A model generated the notes under the pieces. It was not told the DNA's origin and searched no databases. It saw nothing but the letters and a program-made list of their open reading frames with translations. This document shows, one piece after another, positions 34,432 to 43,292 of a stretch of 64,000 nt of DNA (positions are counted from its first letter, which is position 1; every line of letters begins with the position of its first letter). Source of the stretch: Vreelandella sedimenti (GTDB taxonomy: Bacteria; Pseudomonadota; Gammaproteobacteria; Pseudomonadales; Halomonadaceae); NCBI RefSeq assembly GCF_013416325.1, contig NZ_JACCGK010000006.1:186001-250000 (forward strand), given 5' to 3'. The position numbers and the translations under genes were made by a program.

Positions 34432-35367
34432 TTACGAGGCAGTAATTCCCCAGGCGAACGGATCTTGCTCATCAATCAACAGAGTGGTGTCGGCGCTTAA
34501 ATAAGCACGACCTTTAATGTAGGGGCGAACACGGTCACCTTCCCATTCGTAGTGTGCTTCGAACTGACTGCCGCAAATACTCGCCTGTACCCAGGGTGTG
34601 CTGGGTGCAAGTTTGCCATCCGCCGCTAGGCACGCCAGCTTGGCGCTGGTGCCGGTACCGCAGGGGGAACGGTCATAGGCCTTGCCGGGGCAGAGTACGA
34701 AATTACGGCTATCGGCCACAGCGTCGTCAGCAAATAGTTCGATATGGTCAATCTCGCCACCGTCATCCCCGGTGATGGCCGCCGCTTCTAGCGCCTGGCG
34801 AACGGCCCAGGTGAAATTCATCAGCGCCTCGACGTTATCCAGGGTCAATGATTGGCCATGGTCACTAATCAGGAAAAACCAGTTGCCGCCCCAAGCAATA
34901 TCGCCGTGTACCCGCCCGAAGCCGGGTACCTCAAGGGGAACGTGCTGACGGAAGCGATAGGCGGCTACATTACGAACGGTAACCGCCCCATCATCATGGA
35001 GCGTTGCACTGATTGGGCCGACCGGGGTGTCGATCTTATGATTACCGGGGCCGATCAAACCCAAGTGATGCAGAGAGGCCACTAGGCCGATGGTGCCGTG
35101 GCCGCACATGCCCAGATACCCCGTATTATTAAAAAAGACCACCCCGCAGGTCGCATCCGGCGACTCGGGTGCGCAGTAAAGCGCACCTACCAGTACATCA
35201 TGGCCCCGTGGCTCTAACATGCAGGCGCGTCGCCACTGATCATGGGAGGTGCGTAGTGCATCGCGCTTCTCCGCCATGGTGGTGCCAGGGAGGTCGGGGA
35301 AGCCCTCTATGACCAGCCTTGTCGGTTCCCCCCCCGTATGAGAGTCGATGACGCGTACCTGTTTCAT
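34432..35367 (-). CDS. 4-hydroxyproline 2-epimerase (Cys/Cys proline racemase family)
   Basis: A 311-residue cofactor-independent epimerase with both catalytic cysteines: Cys88 in [10 protein letters not shown] and Cys236 in [12 protein letters not shown]. The length and the linked dehydrogenase and deaminase favour trans-4-hydroxy-L-proline to cis-4-hydroxy-D-proline epimerisation over proline racemase. AAAGGTG ribosome site. It is the first gene of the leftward catabolic operon, divergent from the TRAP genes; the intergenic region carries two copies of the presumed GntR operator. Confidence 0.9.
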   Translation of the reverse strand: MKQVRVIDSHTGGEPTRLVIEGFPDLPGTTMAEKRDALRTSHDQWRRACMLEPRGHDVLVGALYCAPESPDATCGVVFFNNTGYLGMCGHGTIGLVASLHHLGLIGPGNHKIDTPVGPISATLHDDGAVTVRNVAAYRFRQHVPLEVPGFGRVHGDIAWGGNWFFLISDHGQSLTLDNVEALMNFTWAVRQALEAAAITGDDGGEIDHIELFADDAVADSRNFVLCPGKAYDRSPCGTGTSAKLACLAADGKLAPSTPWVQASICGSQFEAHYEWEGDRVRPYIKGRAYLSADTTLLIDEQDPFAWGITAS

Positions 35368-35453
35368 GGGACACCTTTGGTTTATGCCATGTGTTTTATG
35401 TCATGGGTTACTAATGCTGAAAATAGCAGTCTGCCTAATCATGCCTGATTTTT

Positions 35454-35465
35454 TATATCTTATAC
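35454..35465. promoter_or_regulatory. Candidate GntR operator, half-conserved copy
   Basis: TATATCTTATAC, identical over 12 bases to the core of the palindrome at 35577-35597. It lies 87 bp before the epimerase start, so it may regulate that operon. Confidence 0.5.
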
Positions 35466-35576
35466 AATATCCAAAAAACTTTGTGAAGCTACCCATGTTC
35501 CCTCTATGAGGATTGTCGGTATAGCTAGGACGTCGCATTGGTTTGGTTTTTATCTCAAGAAAATCTTGCAATGCAC

Positions 35577-35597
35577 TTTGGTATATCTTATACCAAA
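35577..35597. promoter_or_regulatory. Candidate GntR operator, full palindrome
   Basis: TTTGGTATA-TCT-TATACCAAA, perfect 9-bp arms, in the divergent region between epimerase and TRAP binding protein, 120 bp before the latter. FCD-type GntR proteins bind palindromes of this size. Confidence 0.65.
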
Positions 35598-35716
35598 AAG
35601 AGAGGCGAAAACTGATTAGAGAATTTAGTGAGCTGGTGGCTTACCCGGTTTTGGTAGCGTCCAGCCTGTCTCAGGGAGAGATGAATAAAACCAACACACA
35701 GCAGGGGTGATTGATC

Positions 35717-36790
35717 ATGAATATTATGAAAAGTAATTTAAAAACAACGAAGTGGATTCCATCAGTGCTAGCAACAATAGCGCTTTACTCTCCCTTATAT
35801 GCAGCAGAAGTCGAGTGGCGAGTGCCTACTTCAGTGCCAGGAGGTTCTCCTTTTTATGAAAACTTTCTTGAGAGGTTCGCTGATAATGCAGAGAGGCTAA
35901 CAGCAGGCAGAGTGGAGATTAGCCCTTTCGGCGCAGGCGTTATTGTGCCTGCATTGCAGGTTTATGATGCGGTAAAAGAGGGCACCGTTGAGGCTGGCCA
36001 TTCCACTCCTAGCTACTTAGTTAACCAAAATCCCATCAATGCTATTTTTGCTGGGTTTCCGGGAGGCATGGGATCGCAGTCATATATTAACTGGATTTAC
36101 GAAGGGGGTGGCCAACAAGCGCTGCAAGAAGTTCGAGCTAGCGAAGGGTTGCACTCACTCATTGTGGGGATTGGGTCTACTGAAATATTTGCTCACTCCA
36201 ATGTGCCCATTAATGGTCCAGATGACCTTGATGGCTTGAAGTATCGAACTTCTGGGCCTTGGGCTGAAGTTGTGCGCGAGTATTACAATGCGGTGCCCAC
36301 TGTGGTGCCACCCGGTGATATTTATACGTTACTACAACGCAAGGGTGTTGATGCCATTGAGTGGGCAACCCCTTCCAGTAACTATCCAGAAGGCTTTCAT
36401 GAAGCAGCCCGCTACATCATCGTGCCCGGCGTGCACCAACCCACCTTTCTCTGGGAAGTGGTTGTCCGTCAGGACACTTGGGATCAAGTCCCTGACGATC
36501 TAAAGCAACTTATTGAGTCCGCTGCTAAGTTAACCACTTACGAAGGACTTACCAATTTTTATCATAACGATCTAATCGCTATGGAAAATTATCGCGCCGG
36601 TAGAAACGAAGTGATCAGTTTGGACGAAGCGTTTGTTGAACAGCTAGCGGAAAATGGCCGTGCTTGGATCGCGGCCCGAGCAGCGGCAGAGAGTGATGCA
36701 GGCAACCCAGCCATGGAAGAAATTTTAGAAGATTACCAAGCTTATCAAGCGCGTTGGAATGCTCAGAAAGACTATCTCATCACTGACTAA
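35717..36790 (+). CDS. TRAP transporter substrate-binding protein, hydroxyproline-linked locus
   Basis: A 357-residue periplasmic protein; the ATG at 35717 is preferred over a TTG at 35711 because AGGGG lies nine bases before it. Signal peptide about 1-29 (IPSVLATIALYSPLYAAE). DctP-type motifs: VYDAVKEGTVEAGHSTPSY, DLDGLKYRTSGPWAEVV with the ligand-contact Arg, and GVDAIEWATPSSNY; the last resembles TRAP proteins for 2-oxo acids and related acids. Divergent from the epimerase under shared palindromes. The ligand may be a hydroxyproline-pathway compound or an unrelated acid. Confidence 0.9.
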   Translation: MNIMKSNLKTTKWIPSVLATIALYSPLYAAEVEWRVPTSVPGGSPFYENFLERFADNAERLTAGRVEISPFGAGVIVPALQVYDAVKEGTVEAGHSTPSYLVNQNPINAIFAGFPGGMGSQSYINWIYEGGGQQALQEVRASEGLHSLIVGIGSTEIFAHSNVPINGPDDLDGLKYRTSGPWAEVVREYYNAVPTVVPPGDIYTLLQRKGVDAIEWATPSSNYPEGFHEAARYIIVPGVHQPTFLWEVVVRQDTWDQVPDDLKQLIESAAKLTTYEGLTNFYHNDLIAMENYRAGRNEVISLDEAFVEQLAENGRAWIAARAAAESDAGNPAMEEILEDYQAYQARWNAQKDYLITD

Positions 36791-36795
36791 TATAA

Positions 36796-36830
36796 ACCTG
36801 CCAAGGGAAGGCGCCTAAGCCTTCCCAGGT
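36796..36830 (+). terminator. Hairpin between TRAP binding protein and permease genes
   Basis: GGGAAGGC pairs with GCCTTCCC (8 bp) with an outer ACCT/AGGT pairing. No T-run. As in the first TRAP operon, it follows the binding protein gene and probably allows excess of that protein. Confidence 0.6.
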
Positions 36831-36864
36831 AGTTATACCTATGAGCAATGTACCGATATGAGTG

Positions 36865-37377
36865 ATGCCTATCATGTTTTTTAATTTAGTGGATCAGCTG
36901 GCTAAAATATCGGCTTGGCTAAGTAAGCTGGCGCTCATCGTCTTGGCAGGTGCGATGTTATACGAAGTAGTAGCGCGCTACGTTTTTAATGCCTCCACCA
37001 TCTGGGCTTTTGATATCTCCTATATGGCCACTGGCGTTGCTTTTATGCTGGGTGTCGCCTGGACAGCGCAGGTGGATGGTCACGTCAAAGTAGATGTTCT
37101 GAGTAGTCTTATGCCAGTTCGCCTCTCACGTATTATAACGGGAGTGGCTTATACCTTTGTGTTGTTCCCAACTCTTTCGATGGTTGCTTTGTATGGCTGG
37201 AAGAAATCTCTGTCGGCCTTTACAACAAGTGAAGTTGAAATGGTCAGTACATGGGCGCCGAAAATGTTGCCCTTTTATACCTGTATTGCTGTTGGACTCA
37301 CGCTTCTTGCGCTTCAAGTTCTGGTCATTGGACTGCGATCTTTTCTTGTTAATACTCATTCTAATAGGGCTAACTAA
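36865..37377 (+). CDS. TRAP transporter small permease (DctQ family)
   Basis: A 170-residue protein with four hydrophobic spans (LALIVLAGAMLYEVVARYVF; ISYMATGVAFMLGVAW; ITGVAYTFVLFPTLSMVALYGW; CIAVGLTLLALQVLVIG). ARYVFNASTIWA and DGHVKVDVL are DctQ hallmarks. No clear ribosome site, so the start (36862 GTG, 36865 or 36874 ATG) is uncertain. The large permease begins at the base after its stop. Confidence 0.9.
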   Translation: MPIMFFNLVDQLAKISAWLSKLALIVLAGAMLYEVVARYVFNASTIWAFDISYMATGVAFMLGVAWTAQVDGHVKVDVLSSLMPVRLSRIITGVAYTFVLFPTLSMVALYGWKKSLSAFTTSEVEMVSTWAPKMLPFYTCIAVGLTLLALQVLVIGLRSFLVNTHSNRAN

Positions 37378-38694
37378 ATGGATACCATGACGGCTGCCCT
37401 GATGTTCCCAGGGCTGTTCTTGTTGATCTTTATGGGTATTCCTGTTGCTTTCTCACTGATTACCGTCTCATTGGTGGCTGGCTGGTTTGCCTTCGGGCCT
37501 ATTATCTTTCAGCAACTTTACGGCAGTATTTATAGCGCTTCATCTAATTACGTTCTTTCCTCAATTCCACTCTTTGTGCTTATGGGCGCGATACTTGAGA
37601 AGTCGGGCATCGCCAAAAACCTCTTCGATGCTATTCAGATGTGGATCGGCCGACTGCCAGGCGGGTTGGCACTGACCACGATCGCCATGGCAGCAATATT
37701 TGCGGCTGCCTCTGGGGTCGTTGGCGCGGTGGAAATAATGATTGGGTTAATGGCTATCCCTGCCATGCGAGCTTACCGCTATAACAATTCGCTGATTGCG
37801 GGGACTATTTGTGCGGGCGGATCCTTAGGCACGATCATTCCTCCTACCGTTATAGTGGTCGTCTACGCGGCTCTTGCCCAACTATCTATCGGTGCACTTT
37901 TCGCTGCGATTATTCTTCCCGGCATCTTAATGTTGTCTCTTTTCGCCCTTTATATCGTCGGGCGTTGTTGGTTGCGTCCTCAAGATGGCCCTGCTGCTAA
38001 AGCCACCAATGATAAAACGCTGGGAAGGAAAATCAGCATTACGCTGAGAGCGTTACTGCCCCCTCTGCTATTAATGTTTGCGGTACTTGGATCGCTCTTG
38101 GGCGGCATCGCTTCACCTACAGAAGCTGCTGCCGTTGGCGTGGCAGGCGCAGTAATCTTAGCGGTCATCAATGGCGGCATCACCCTGCCTTCATTGGTTG
38201 ATTCTCTGTCACTGACGGTGCGTATTACAGCGATGATTCTGCTGATTGTAGCCGGGGGCACGATGTTTACTGGCATCTTCGCAGTCAATGGTGGCGGTGA
38301 GATGGTGTCCGCAATAGCTAGTGGCTTGGGTGGTGGTACAACAGGCGTCATCCTATTTTTTCTAGCCGTCACATTCTTACTGGGGTTTGTACTTGACTGG
38401 ACATCGATTGTTTTGATCTGCGTGCCAATATTTACCCCTATCATCAAACAGCTGGGTATTGATCCTATTTGGTTTGCCACGCTCGTGTTGGTAACTATCC
38501 AAACCAGCTACCTGACGCCGCCTATGGCATCGTCAATCTTTTATTTAAAGTCGATTGCACCCAGCGATATTACCTATGGGCAAATGTGTAGAGGTGTCTT
38601 GCCATTTATCGCGGTGCAATTGCTAACGTTGGCGGTGGTGGCGTTATTCCCTGCAATGGCTACATGGCTGCCTGACAAGATAGTGGGTTTTTAA
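37378..38694 (+). CDS. TRAP transporter large permease (DctM family)
   Basis: A 438-residue carrier. Signatures: SSIPLFVLMGAILEKSG, RLPGGLALTTIAMAAIFAAASG, GSLGTIIPPTVIVVVYA, SPTEAAAVGVAGA and SYLTPPMASSIFYLK, over about twelve spans. It begins directly after the DctQ stop. Last gene of the rightward operon; no terminator was recognised before the next feature. Confidence 0.95.
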   Translation: MDTMTAALMFPGLFLLIFMGIPVAFSLITVSLVAGWFAFGPIIFQQLYGSIYSASSNYVLSSIPLFVLMGAILEKSGIAKNLFDAIQMWIGRLPGGLALTTIAMAAIFAAASGVVGAVEIMIGLMAIPAMRAYRYNNSLIAGTICAGGSLGTIIPPTVIVVVYAALAQLSIGALFAAIILPGILMLSLFALYIVGRCWLRPQDGPAAKATNDKTLGRKISITLRALLPPLLLMFAVLGSLLGGIASPTEAAAVGVAGAVILAVINGGITLPSLVDSLSLTVRITAMILLIVAGGTMFTGIFAVNGGGEMVSAIASGLGGGTTGVILFFLAVTFLLGFVLDWTSIVLICVPIFTPIIKQLGIDPIWFATLVLVTIQTSYLTPPMASSIFYLKSIAPSDITYGQMCRGVLPFIAVQLLTLAVVALFPAMATWLPDKIVGF

Positions 38695-38773
38695 GGAAAC
38701 ACTATTGGTAATAAATGGTGGGTTGCCTATTTCATGGTGTGCTATCAATGTTATTAGCGAAGAGGATAGATGA

Positions 38774-38880
38774 ATAGCGACTATTACAGTGCGTAATGTA
38801 GATGATGAACTCCTGAATTCAAACATTAAGCGCAGCTCCGCATTTAAGCGGCGAGCCATGGTCACTTTATGGAGGAAGAG
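38774..38880 (+). pseudogene. Relic of a FitA/VapB-type ribbon-helix-helix antitoxin gene
   Basis: The codons from 38774 read IATITVRNVDDELL, matching the strand and start of the helix in FitA-like antitoxins, which usually begin MATITVRN. The first codon is ATA where ATG is expected, with GAAGAGG about ten bases upstream as a former ribosome site. After NSNIKRSSAFKRRAMV the family pattern is lost and no toxin gene follows. Only about 30 codons are recognisable, so this is a tentative call. Confidence 0.4.
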
Positions 38881-38910
38881 GTGCGGCTTATTCTTTCTCG
38901 ATCCGCAGCG

Positions 38911-39759
38911 TTATTGCACAACTGTTTCCGTTTTCGCAATGGATTGGCTGCGTTTCCGCGGTACGCAAATAGGGCTGCCGCTTTCAGGGTCGTGGAGCAC
39001 ATGAGCATCAAGGTCAAAGACGCGCTTGAGATTGGTCGTGGTAAAGACTTCGCTAGGCGCGCCGCTGGTGACGATACGACCATTGGACATCATCACTAAA
39101 TGATCAGCGTAGGCGGCGGCCAGGTTTAGATCGTGGAGCACCAGTAGCAGGGTGCGGCCTTTCTCATGGGCCAGGCGCGAAAGCAGTTCCAGCAAATCAA
39201 CCTGTACCTTCAGATCCAGAAAAGTAGTGGGCTCATCAAGCAGAATCAGATCGGTTTGTTGAGCCAGCACCATGGCAATCCAACAGCGCTGGCGCTGGCC
39301 GCCTGAGAGCGCATCGATATTGCGCTCGGCAAACTCTGTCACGTGGGTATAAGCCATGGCTTCACGAATAGCAGCGGCGTCCTGCTGAGCATTTTTCTGC
39401 CACAACCCCTGATGTGGAAAACGCCCCATCCCCACTAGCTGCTTTACGCTCAGCCCCTCAGGCGCTACCGGACCTTGGGGCAGAATCCCCAGGCGCTTGG
39501 CGACCTCCCGCGTCTTGCTGCGATGGATATCCTTGCCGTCCAAATACACATGCCCGCCACTAGGCGTAAGCGTGCGCGCGAGGGTTTTCAGCAGCGTCGA
39601 CTTGCCACTTCCATTCGGCCCCAAAAGCACCGTGAGCTTGCCTTCCTCAATCGAAATGTCGACACCATCCAGTACACGTCGAGTGTCATAGCCCGCTTGC
39701 AGGGCTTCGCCCGTCAAGCGAGGTGGCTGATGAGAAGGGTGGGCCATGAATGTGCTCAT
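38911..39759 (-). CDS. Iron-siderophore ABC transporter ATPase (FecE/FhuC type)
   Basis: A 282-residue ATPase. Walker A GPNGSGKST, signature LSGGQRQRCWIAM, Walker B LILLDEPTTFLDL, and D-loop region VLHDLNLAAAYADHLV are all intact and typical of iron-chelate importers. The start may be at 39759 or at 39747. A Fur-type box precedes it. It serves the FecCD permeases at 42.3-44.3 kb, from which it is separated by the receptor gene transcribed in the other direction. Confidence 0.92.
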   Translation of the reverse strand: MSTFMAHPSHQPPRLTGEALQAGYDTRRVLDGVDISIEEGKLTVLLGPNGSGKSTLLKTLARTLTPSGGHVYLDGKDIHRSKTREVAKRLGILPQGPVAPEGLSVKQLVGMGRFPHQGLWQKNAQQDAAAIREAMAYTHVTEFAERNIDALSGGQRQRCWIAMVLAQQTDLILLDEPTTFLDLKVQVDLLELLSRLAHEKGRTLLLVLHDLNLAAAYADHLVMMSNGRIVTSGAPSEVFTTTNLKRVFDLDAHVLHDPESGSPICVPRKRSQSIAKTETVVQ

Positions 39760-39793
39760 TGGGGTTGTTTAGGCAGGCAAAACCGTAAGACAA

Positions 39794-39812
39794 AATATTC
39801 TCATTTTCAATA
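39794..39812. promoter_or_regulatory. Fur box before the iron ABC ATPase
   Basis: On the minus strand ATTGAAAATGAGAATATTT closely matches the Fur consensus (GAAAATGAGAAT core), 35-50 bp before the ATPase start. Confidence 0.65.
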
Positions 39813-39952
39813 CTTGCCATTGCTCAGCAAGTAATTGCTCACTGCCTCTAAGCGTCAGCCGTAGAAGAAATGTGGGATAAGAGAGGTGAGGAGTCGTGTC
39901 GTTATCCTGAACAGTTCGTTCTGCTTGAGTAGACCTCTGTGATTTATATGCA

Positions 39953-39972
39953 TAAAATAATCATTATTATTT
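39953..39972. promoter_or_regulatory. Fur box before the second TonB receptor
   Basis: TAAAATAATCATTATTATTT contains AATAATCATTATT, a strong Fur-like palindromic array, about 60 bp before the receptor ATG. Confidence 0.7.
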
Positions 39973-40031
39973 AGATGTAGATTACGTTTTCAGAGTGGGG
40001 TTCACTCAAAAGCAGGGGGGATAAAAACTAG

Positions 40032-42170
40032 ATGTACATTAAGAAACGCCAGGTATTTTGGCCTACGGTGACGCTTGCCGGTTTGGTAGCTGCCAGCCAC
40101 GCGTATGGACAGGAGCCTGCTGCCACAGGATCGCAAAGCGGTGCCAGTGATGCCGACTCGACCATGGTGGTGACTGCCACCCGCAGCCATAGCGAAGCGG
40201 GCCAAACGCCGCAGCGGGTAACGATCATTACCCGTGAACAGATCGAGCAGCAGCTAGCGATTACTGATGATCCGGGCCAGGTGCTCAGTAATCTTATTCC
40301 CTCTTACTCCCCCAGCCGCCAAAAGCTCTCCAACGCGGGCGAGACATTCCGCGGCCGTGATGCCCTGTTCCTGATTGACGGAGTGCCGCAGTCCAACCCC
40401 CTGCGCGACAGCTCGCGGGATAGCTATACCATTGACCTTTCCATGGTAGAGCGTATTGAAGTGATCCATGGCGCCAGCGCCGAGCACGGATTAGGTGCTA
40501 CGGGGGGCTTGATCAACCTGGTGACCCGGCGTGCCGAAGGCGGAGGCATTAGCCAGCACGCAGGTATTAGCCTGACCACGGACGATGATTTTCAATCCGG
40601 TGGGCTAGGCCACAAGTTGGACTACCGCATTAGCGGTCAGCAAGGCGACTGGGATTTCGTTGCTGCAGCGACGCGTCAGGCGCGCGGGGTCTTTTACGAT
40701 GGCAACGATGAGGTGGTCGGTATCGCCTACCCAGGCGAGCTGCAAAACTCGGAAAGCTATGATCTTTTCGGCAAGCTGGGCTACTGGATCGACGACAACC
40801 AGAATATTGAGTTCTCGCTGAACCACTTCGATTTGGAAGAGGGCAACGACTACGTACCGGTAACAGGAGACCGCTCCGCAGGTGTTCCCACCACGGCGCG
40901 CAAAGGCAGTCGTGACGGCGAGCCTGGATTTAATGAAGTGACCTCTGCGCGGCTTTCCTACTCCCACGCTGATTGGTTTGGCAACGAGCTGGATGCCCAG
41001 GTTTATCACCAGCGCTTTCGTGCGCGCTTCGCCACCACGCCGTTTTTCCCCTATGTGGATAGTGCGGGGGCTACCCAATACGACCAAACGCGGAATGAAT
41101 CTGATAAAACGGGCGCCAAGTTCACCTTGAACCGTGACGGCATGCTGGGCGACCGTTTGGGTGTGACGGTTGGTTTGGACGTGCTGGAAGACGAAACAAG
41201 CCAGATGTTGGTGCATACCGGGCGTACCTACGTGCCGGAAAGCGGTTATCGTAATTTGGCGCCTTTTCTGCAGGGCCAGTTTAAGCTCGCGGATCCTCTC
41301 ACGCTGCATGCCGGGGTGCGTCACGAATATGCCGAACTTGAGGTAGATACCTTTCAGACCATCGATCGCAGCAATGTTACTCAAGACAACGTTACCGTTG
41401 ATGGCGGTAATCCCAGCTTCGATGAGACGTTGTATAACGTCGGCTTAACCTACCAAGCCACCGATTGGGCTCAGCTGTATGCCAACTACTCGGAAGGATT
41501 TGGCATGCCCGACGTGGGCCGAGTGCTGCGCGGTATTGGCACGTCGGGCCAGGATGTGGATACCCTGCTGCAACTTCAGCCTATTGTTACCGATAACCGG
41601 GAAATCGGCGCGCGTTTTGACTGGGATGGCTACGGGCTAGAGATTAGCTACTACGAATCCAATTCGGATTACGGCCAGCGGCTTACCGAACAGAATGGCT
41701 CCTGGGTAGGCAGCCGGGAGAAGACCGAGATTCAAGGTGTTGAGATTACCGGCGACATGCAAGTGGCGGACAAGCACGATCTATCGCTCTCCTATGCCCA
41801 CACCGAGGGCAAGTCAGATCAGGATGGCGATGGCAGTGTGGATACCAAACTCACCGGTATCAATATCGCCCCGGATACGCTCAAACTGGGCTGGAGTGCT
41901 ACCTGGAACGACCGCGTTTCCACGCGCTTGCAGGGTAGTTACTACTTCGATCGCAGCGTCGATAATCCTGAGCTTGATTTTGACGGTTACGGCTTAGTGG
42001 ATGCTTCTCTAGCTTATCGCCTGCCCACCGGCAGGGTGTCAGTGGGTATCGAAAACCTCACCGATGAGGATTACCTCACTTACTACTCTCAAGCCGCACG
42101 CATCAGCGATGAGTACTACTTCACTGGGCGTGGTCGTACTTTCACGCTGGGGTATCAACTGGATTTCTAG
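40032..42170 (+). CDS. TonB-dependent siderophore receptor, IutA-like
   Basis: A 712-residue outer membrane receptor. Signal peptide about 1-23 (VTLAGLVAASHAYGQ). TonB box STMVVTATRS; plug with QVLSNLIPSYSPS, FRGRDALFLIDGVPQSNPLR, MVERIEVIHGASAEHGLGATGG. The barrel runs to the terminal Phe in FTLGYQLDF and has NLTDEDYLTYYSQ. The plug pattern resembles receptors for aerobactin and other hydroxycarboxylate siderophores. AGGGGGG ribosome site. The linked ATPase, permeases and binding protein make a complete importer. No siderophore biosynthesis gene is in the window, so a foreign siderophore may be used. Confidence 0.88.
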   Translation: MYIKKRQVFWPTVTLAGLVAASHAYGQEPAATGSQSGASDADSTMVVTATRSHSEAGQTPQRVTIITREQIEQQLAITDDPGQVLSNLIPSYSPSRQKLSNAGETFRGRDALFLIDGVPQSNPLRDSSRDSYTIDLSMVERIEVIHGASAEHGLGATGGLINLVTRRAEGGGISQHAGISLTTDDDFQSGGLGHKLDYRISGQQGDWDFVAAATRQARGVFYDGNDEVVGIAYPGELQNSESYDLFGKLGYWIDDNQNIEFSLNHFDLEEGNDYVPVTGDRSAGVPTTARKGSRDGEPGFNEVTSARLSYSHADWFGNELDAQVYHQRFRARFATTPFFPYVDSAGATQYDQTRNESDKTGAKFTLNRDGMLGDRLGVTVGLDVLEDETSQMLVHTGRTYVPESGYRNLAPFLQGQFKLADPLTLHAGVRHEYAELEVDTFQTIDRSNVTQDNVTVDGGNPSFDETLYNVGLTYQATDWAQLYANYSEGFGMPDVGRVLRGIGTSGQDVDTLLQLQPIVTDNREIGARFDWDGYGLEISYYESNSDYGQRLTEQNGSWVGSREKTEIQGVEITGDMQVADKHDLSLSYAHTEGKSDQDGDGSVDTKLTGINIAPDTLKLGWSATWNDRVSTRLQGSYYFDRSVDNPELDFDGYGLVDASLAYRLPTGRVSVGIENLTDEDYLTYYSQAARISDEYYFTGRGRTFTLGYQLDF

Positions 42171-42214
42171 TCAGCCGCTTTCTATTTTCTATGTTTTGTG
42201 CTCGATACTGTTTG

Positions 42215-42243
42215 GCGGCGCCTTTGGGGTGCCGCTTTTTTTT
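42215..42243 (+). terminator. Rho-independent terminator after the IutA-like receptor
   Basis: GCGGCGCC and GGTGCCGC form an 8-bp stem with one G-T pair and a short T/G loop, followed by eight T. It stands between convergent genes. Confidence 0.8.
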
Positions 42244-42254
42244 GTCAATTCGCG

Positions 42255-43292
42255 CTAAAAGCGAGCTCGCGATCTATGCAGTAAATAAACGAAGAAGGGC
42301 GCGCCTATCCCGGCAACAAAGATGCCAGCAGGTAAATCTTTGGGCAAAAACGCTACCCGGCCCAGCAGGTCGGCGTAAAGCACAATCAAGGCGCCAACCA
42401 GCGCTGATGTAGGCACCAGGTGTGCCATGTTCCGCCCCACCAGCTTGGCCGCCAAGTGGGGCGCAATTAAGCCCACAAAGCTCAAACCACCTGCAAACGC
42501 CACCGCGGCGCCTGCCAGCGCCACGCTGCAGGCCAGCAATACCAATCGGCTGCGCAAAATCGCCACGCCAAGCCCTTCGGCAACGCTATCACCCAGGGCC
42601 ATGGCATCCGCATGGCGGGCGAAGAGTAGGCTTATAGGCACCGCGACGACTAACCACGGTAATAGACCCCACACATCGTCCCATTGCGCCGCGTAAAGGC
42701 TGCCGGTTAGCCATACATAGGCGGTCATGGCGGCAGAGTCATCGCTGATCACGATTAACAGGGTGGTGCCAGCGCCCATGGCCGCCGCCAGGCCAATGCC
42801 GACTAGCACCATGCGCGATGGGCTAATACCGTTTTTCCAGGCCAAGCTAACCACCAGCAGTGCAGAAACCAGTGCTCCCAGCATGGCTGCAACAGGCAGC
42901 CAGTGAATGCTAAGGGTCGAACTCAATAGGGATAGGAACACCACCGCCGCCAGCGCCGCACCGCTGGTAATGCCGATGACATCTGGGGAGGCCAGCGGGT
43001 TACGCACAATGCTTTGCAGAATCGCTCCCGCTATTGCCAGGGCAGCGCCGACCAGTATCGCTAGCGTAATGCGGGGCAGCCGAAGCTCCCAAATAATAAA
43101 GGCGATATCGCTACTTTTTGGGGCCGCCAGCGCGTTTAGCACCTGCAGAGGCGGCGTGGGAAAACTGCCTAAACAAAGCGATAGCCCGGCGCTTGCTAGC
43201 AATAAAAGGCTTAGCATCAGCAGGCGACGTGGTAAGCGATTACTGTCGCTTTTTGCTTCGCTATTGATGGTTAACGTGGCGTCTGTTCTCAT
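42255..43292 (-). CDS. FecCD-family iron-siderophore permease, second
   Basis: A 345-residue inner membrane protein with about nine spans. Family motifs: LRLPRITLAILVGAALAIAGAILQ, NPLASPDVIGITSGAALAAV, GLSFVGLIAPHLAAKLVG and PAGIFVAGIGAPFFVYLL. It begins inside the stop of the preceding permease (ATGA at 43289-43292), so both are made together. The two permeases form the channel used by the FecE-type ATPase. Confidence 0.93.
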   Translation of the reverse strand: MRTDATLTINSEAKSDSNRLPRRLLMLSLLLLASAGLSLCLGSFPTPPLQVLNALAAPKSSDIAFIIWELRLPRITLAILVGAALAIAGAILQSIVRNPLASPDVIGITSGAALAAVVFLSLLSSTLSIHWLPVAAMLGALVSALLVVSLAWKNGISPSRMVLVGIGLAAAMGAGTTLLIVISDDSAAMTAYVWLTGSLYAAQWDDVWGLLPWLVVAVPISLLFARHADAMALGDSVAEGLGVAILRSRLVLLACSVALAGAAVAFAGGLSFVGLIAPHLAAKLVGRNMAHLVPTSALVGALIVLYADLLGRVAFLPKDLPAGIFVAGIGAPFFVYLLHRSRARF

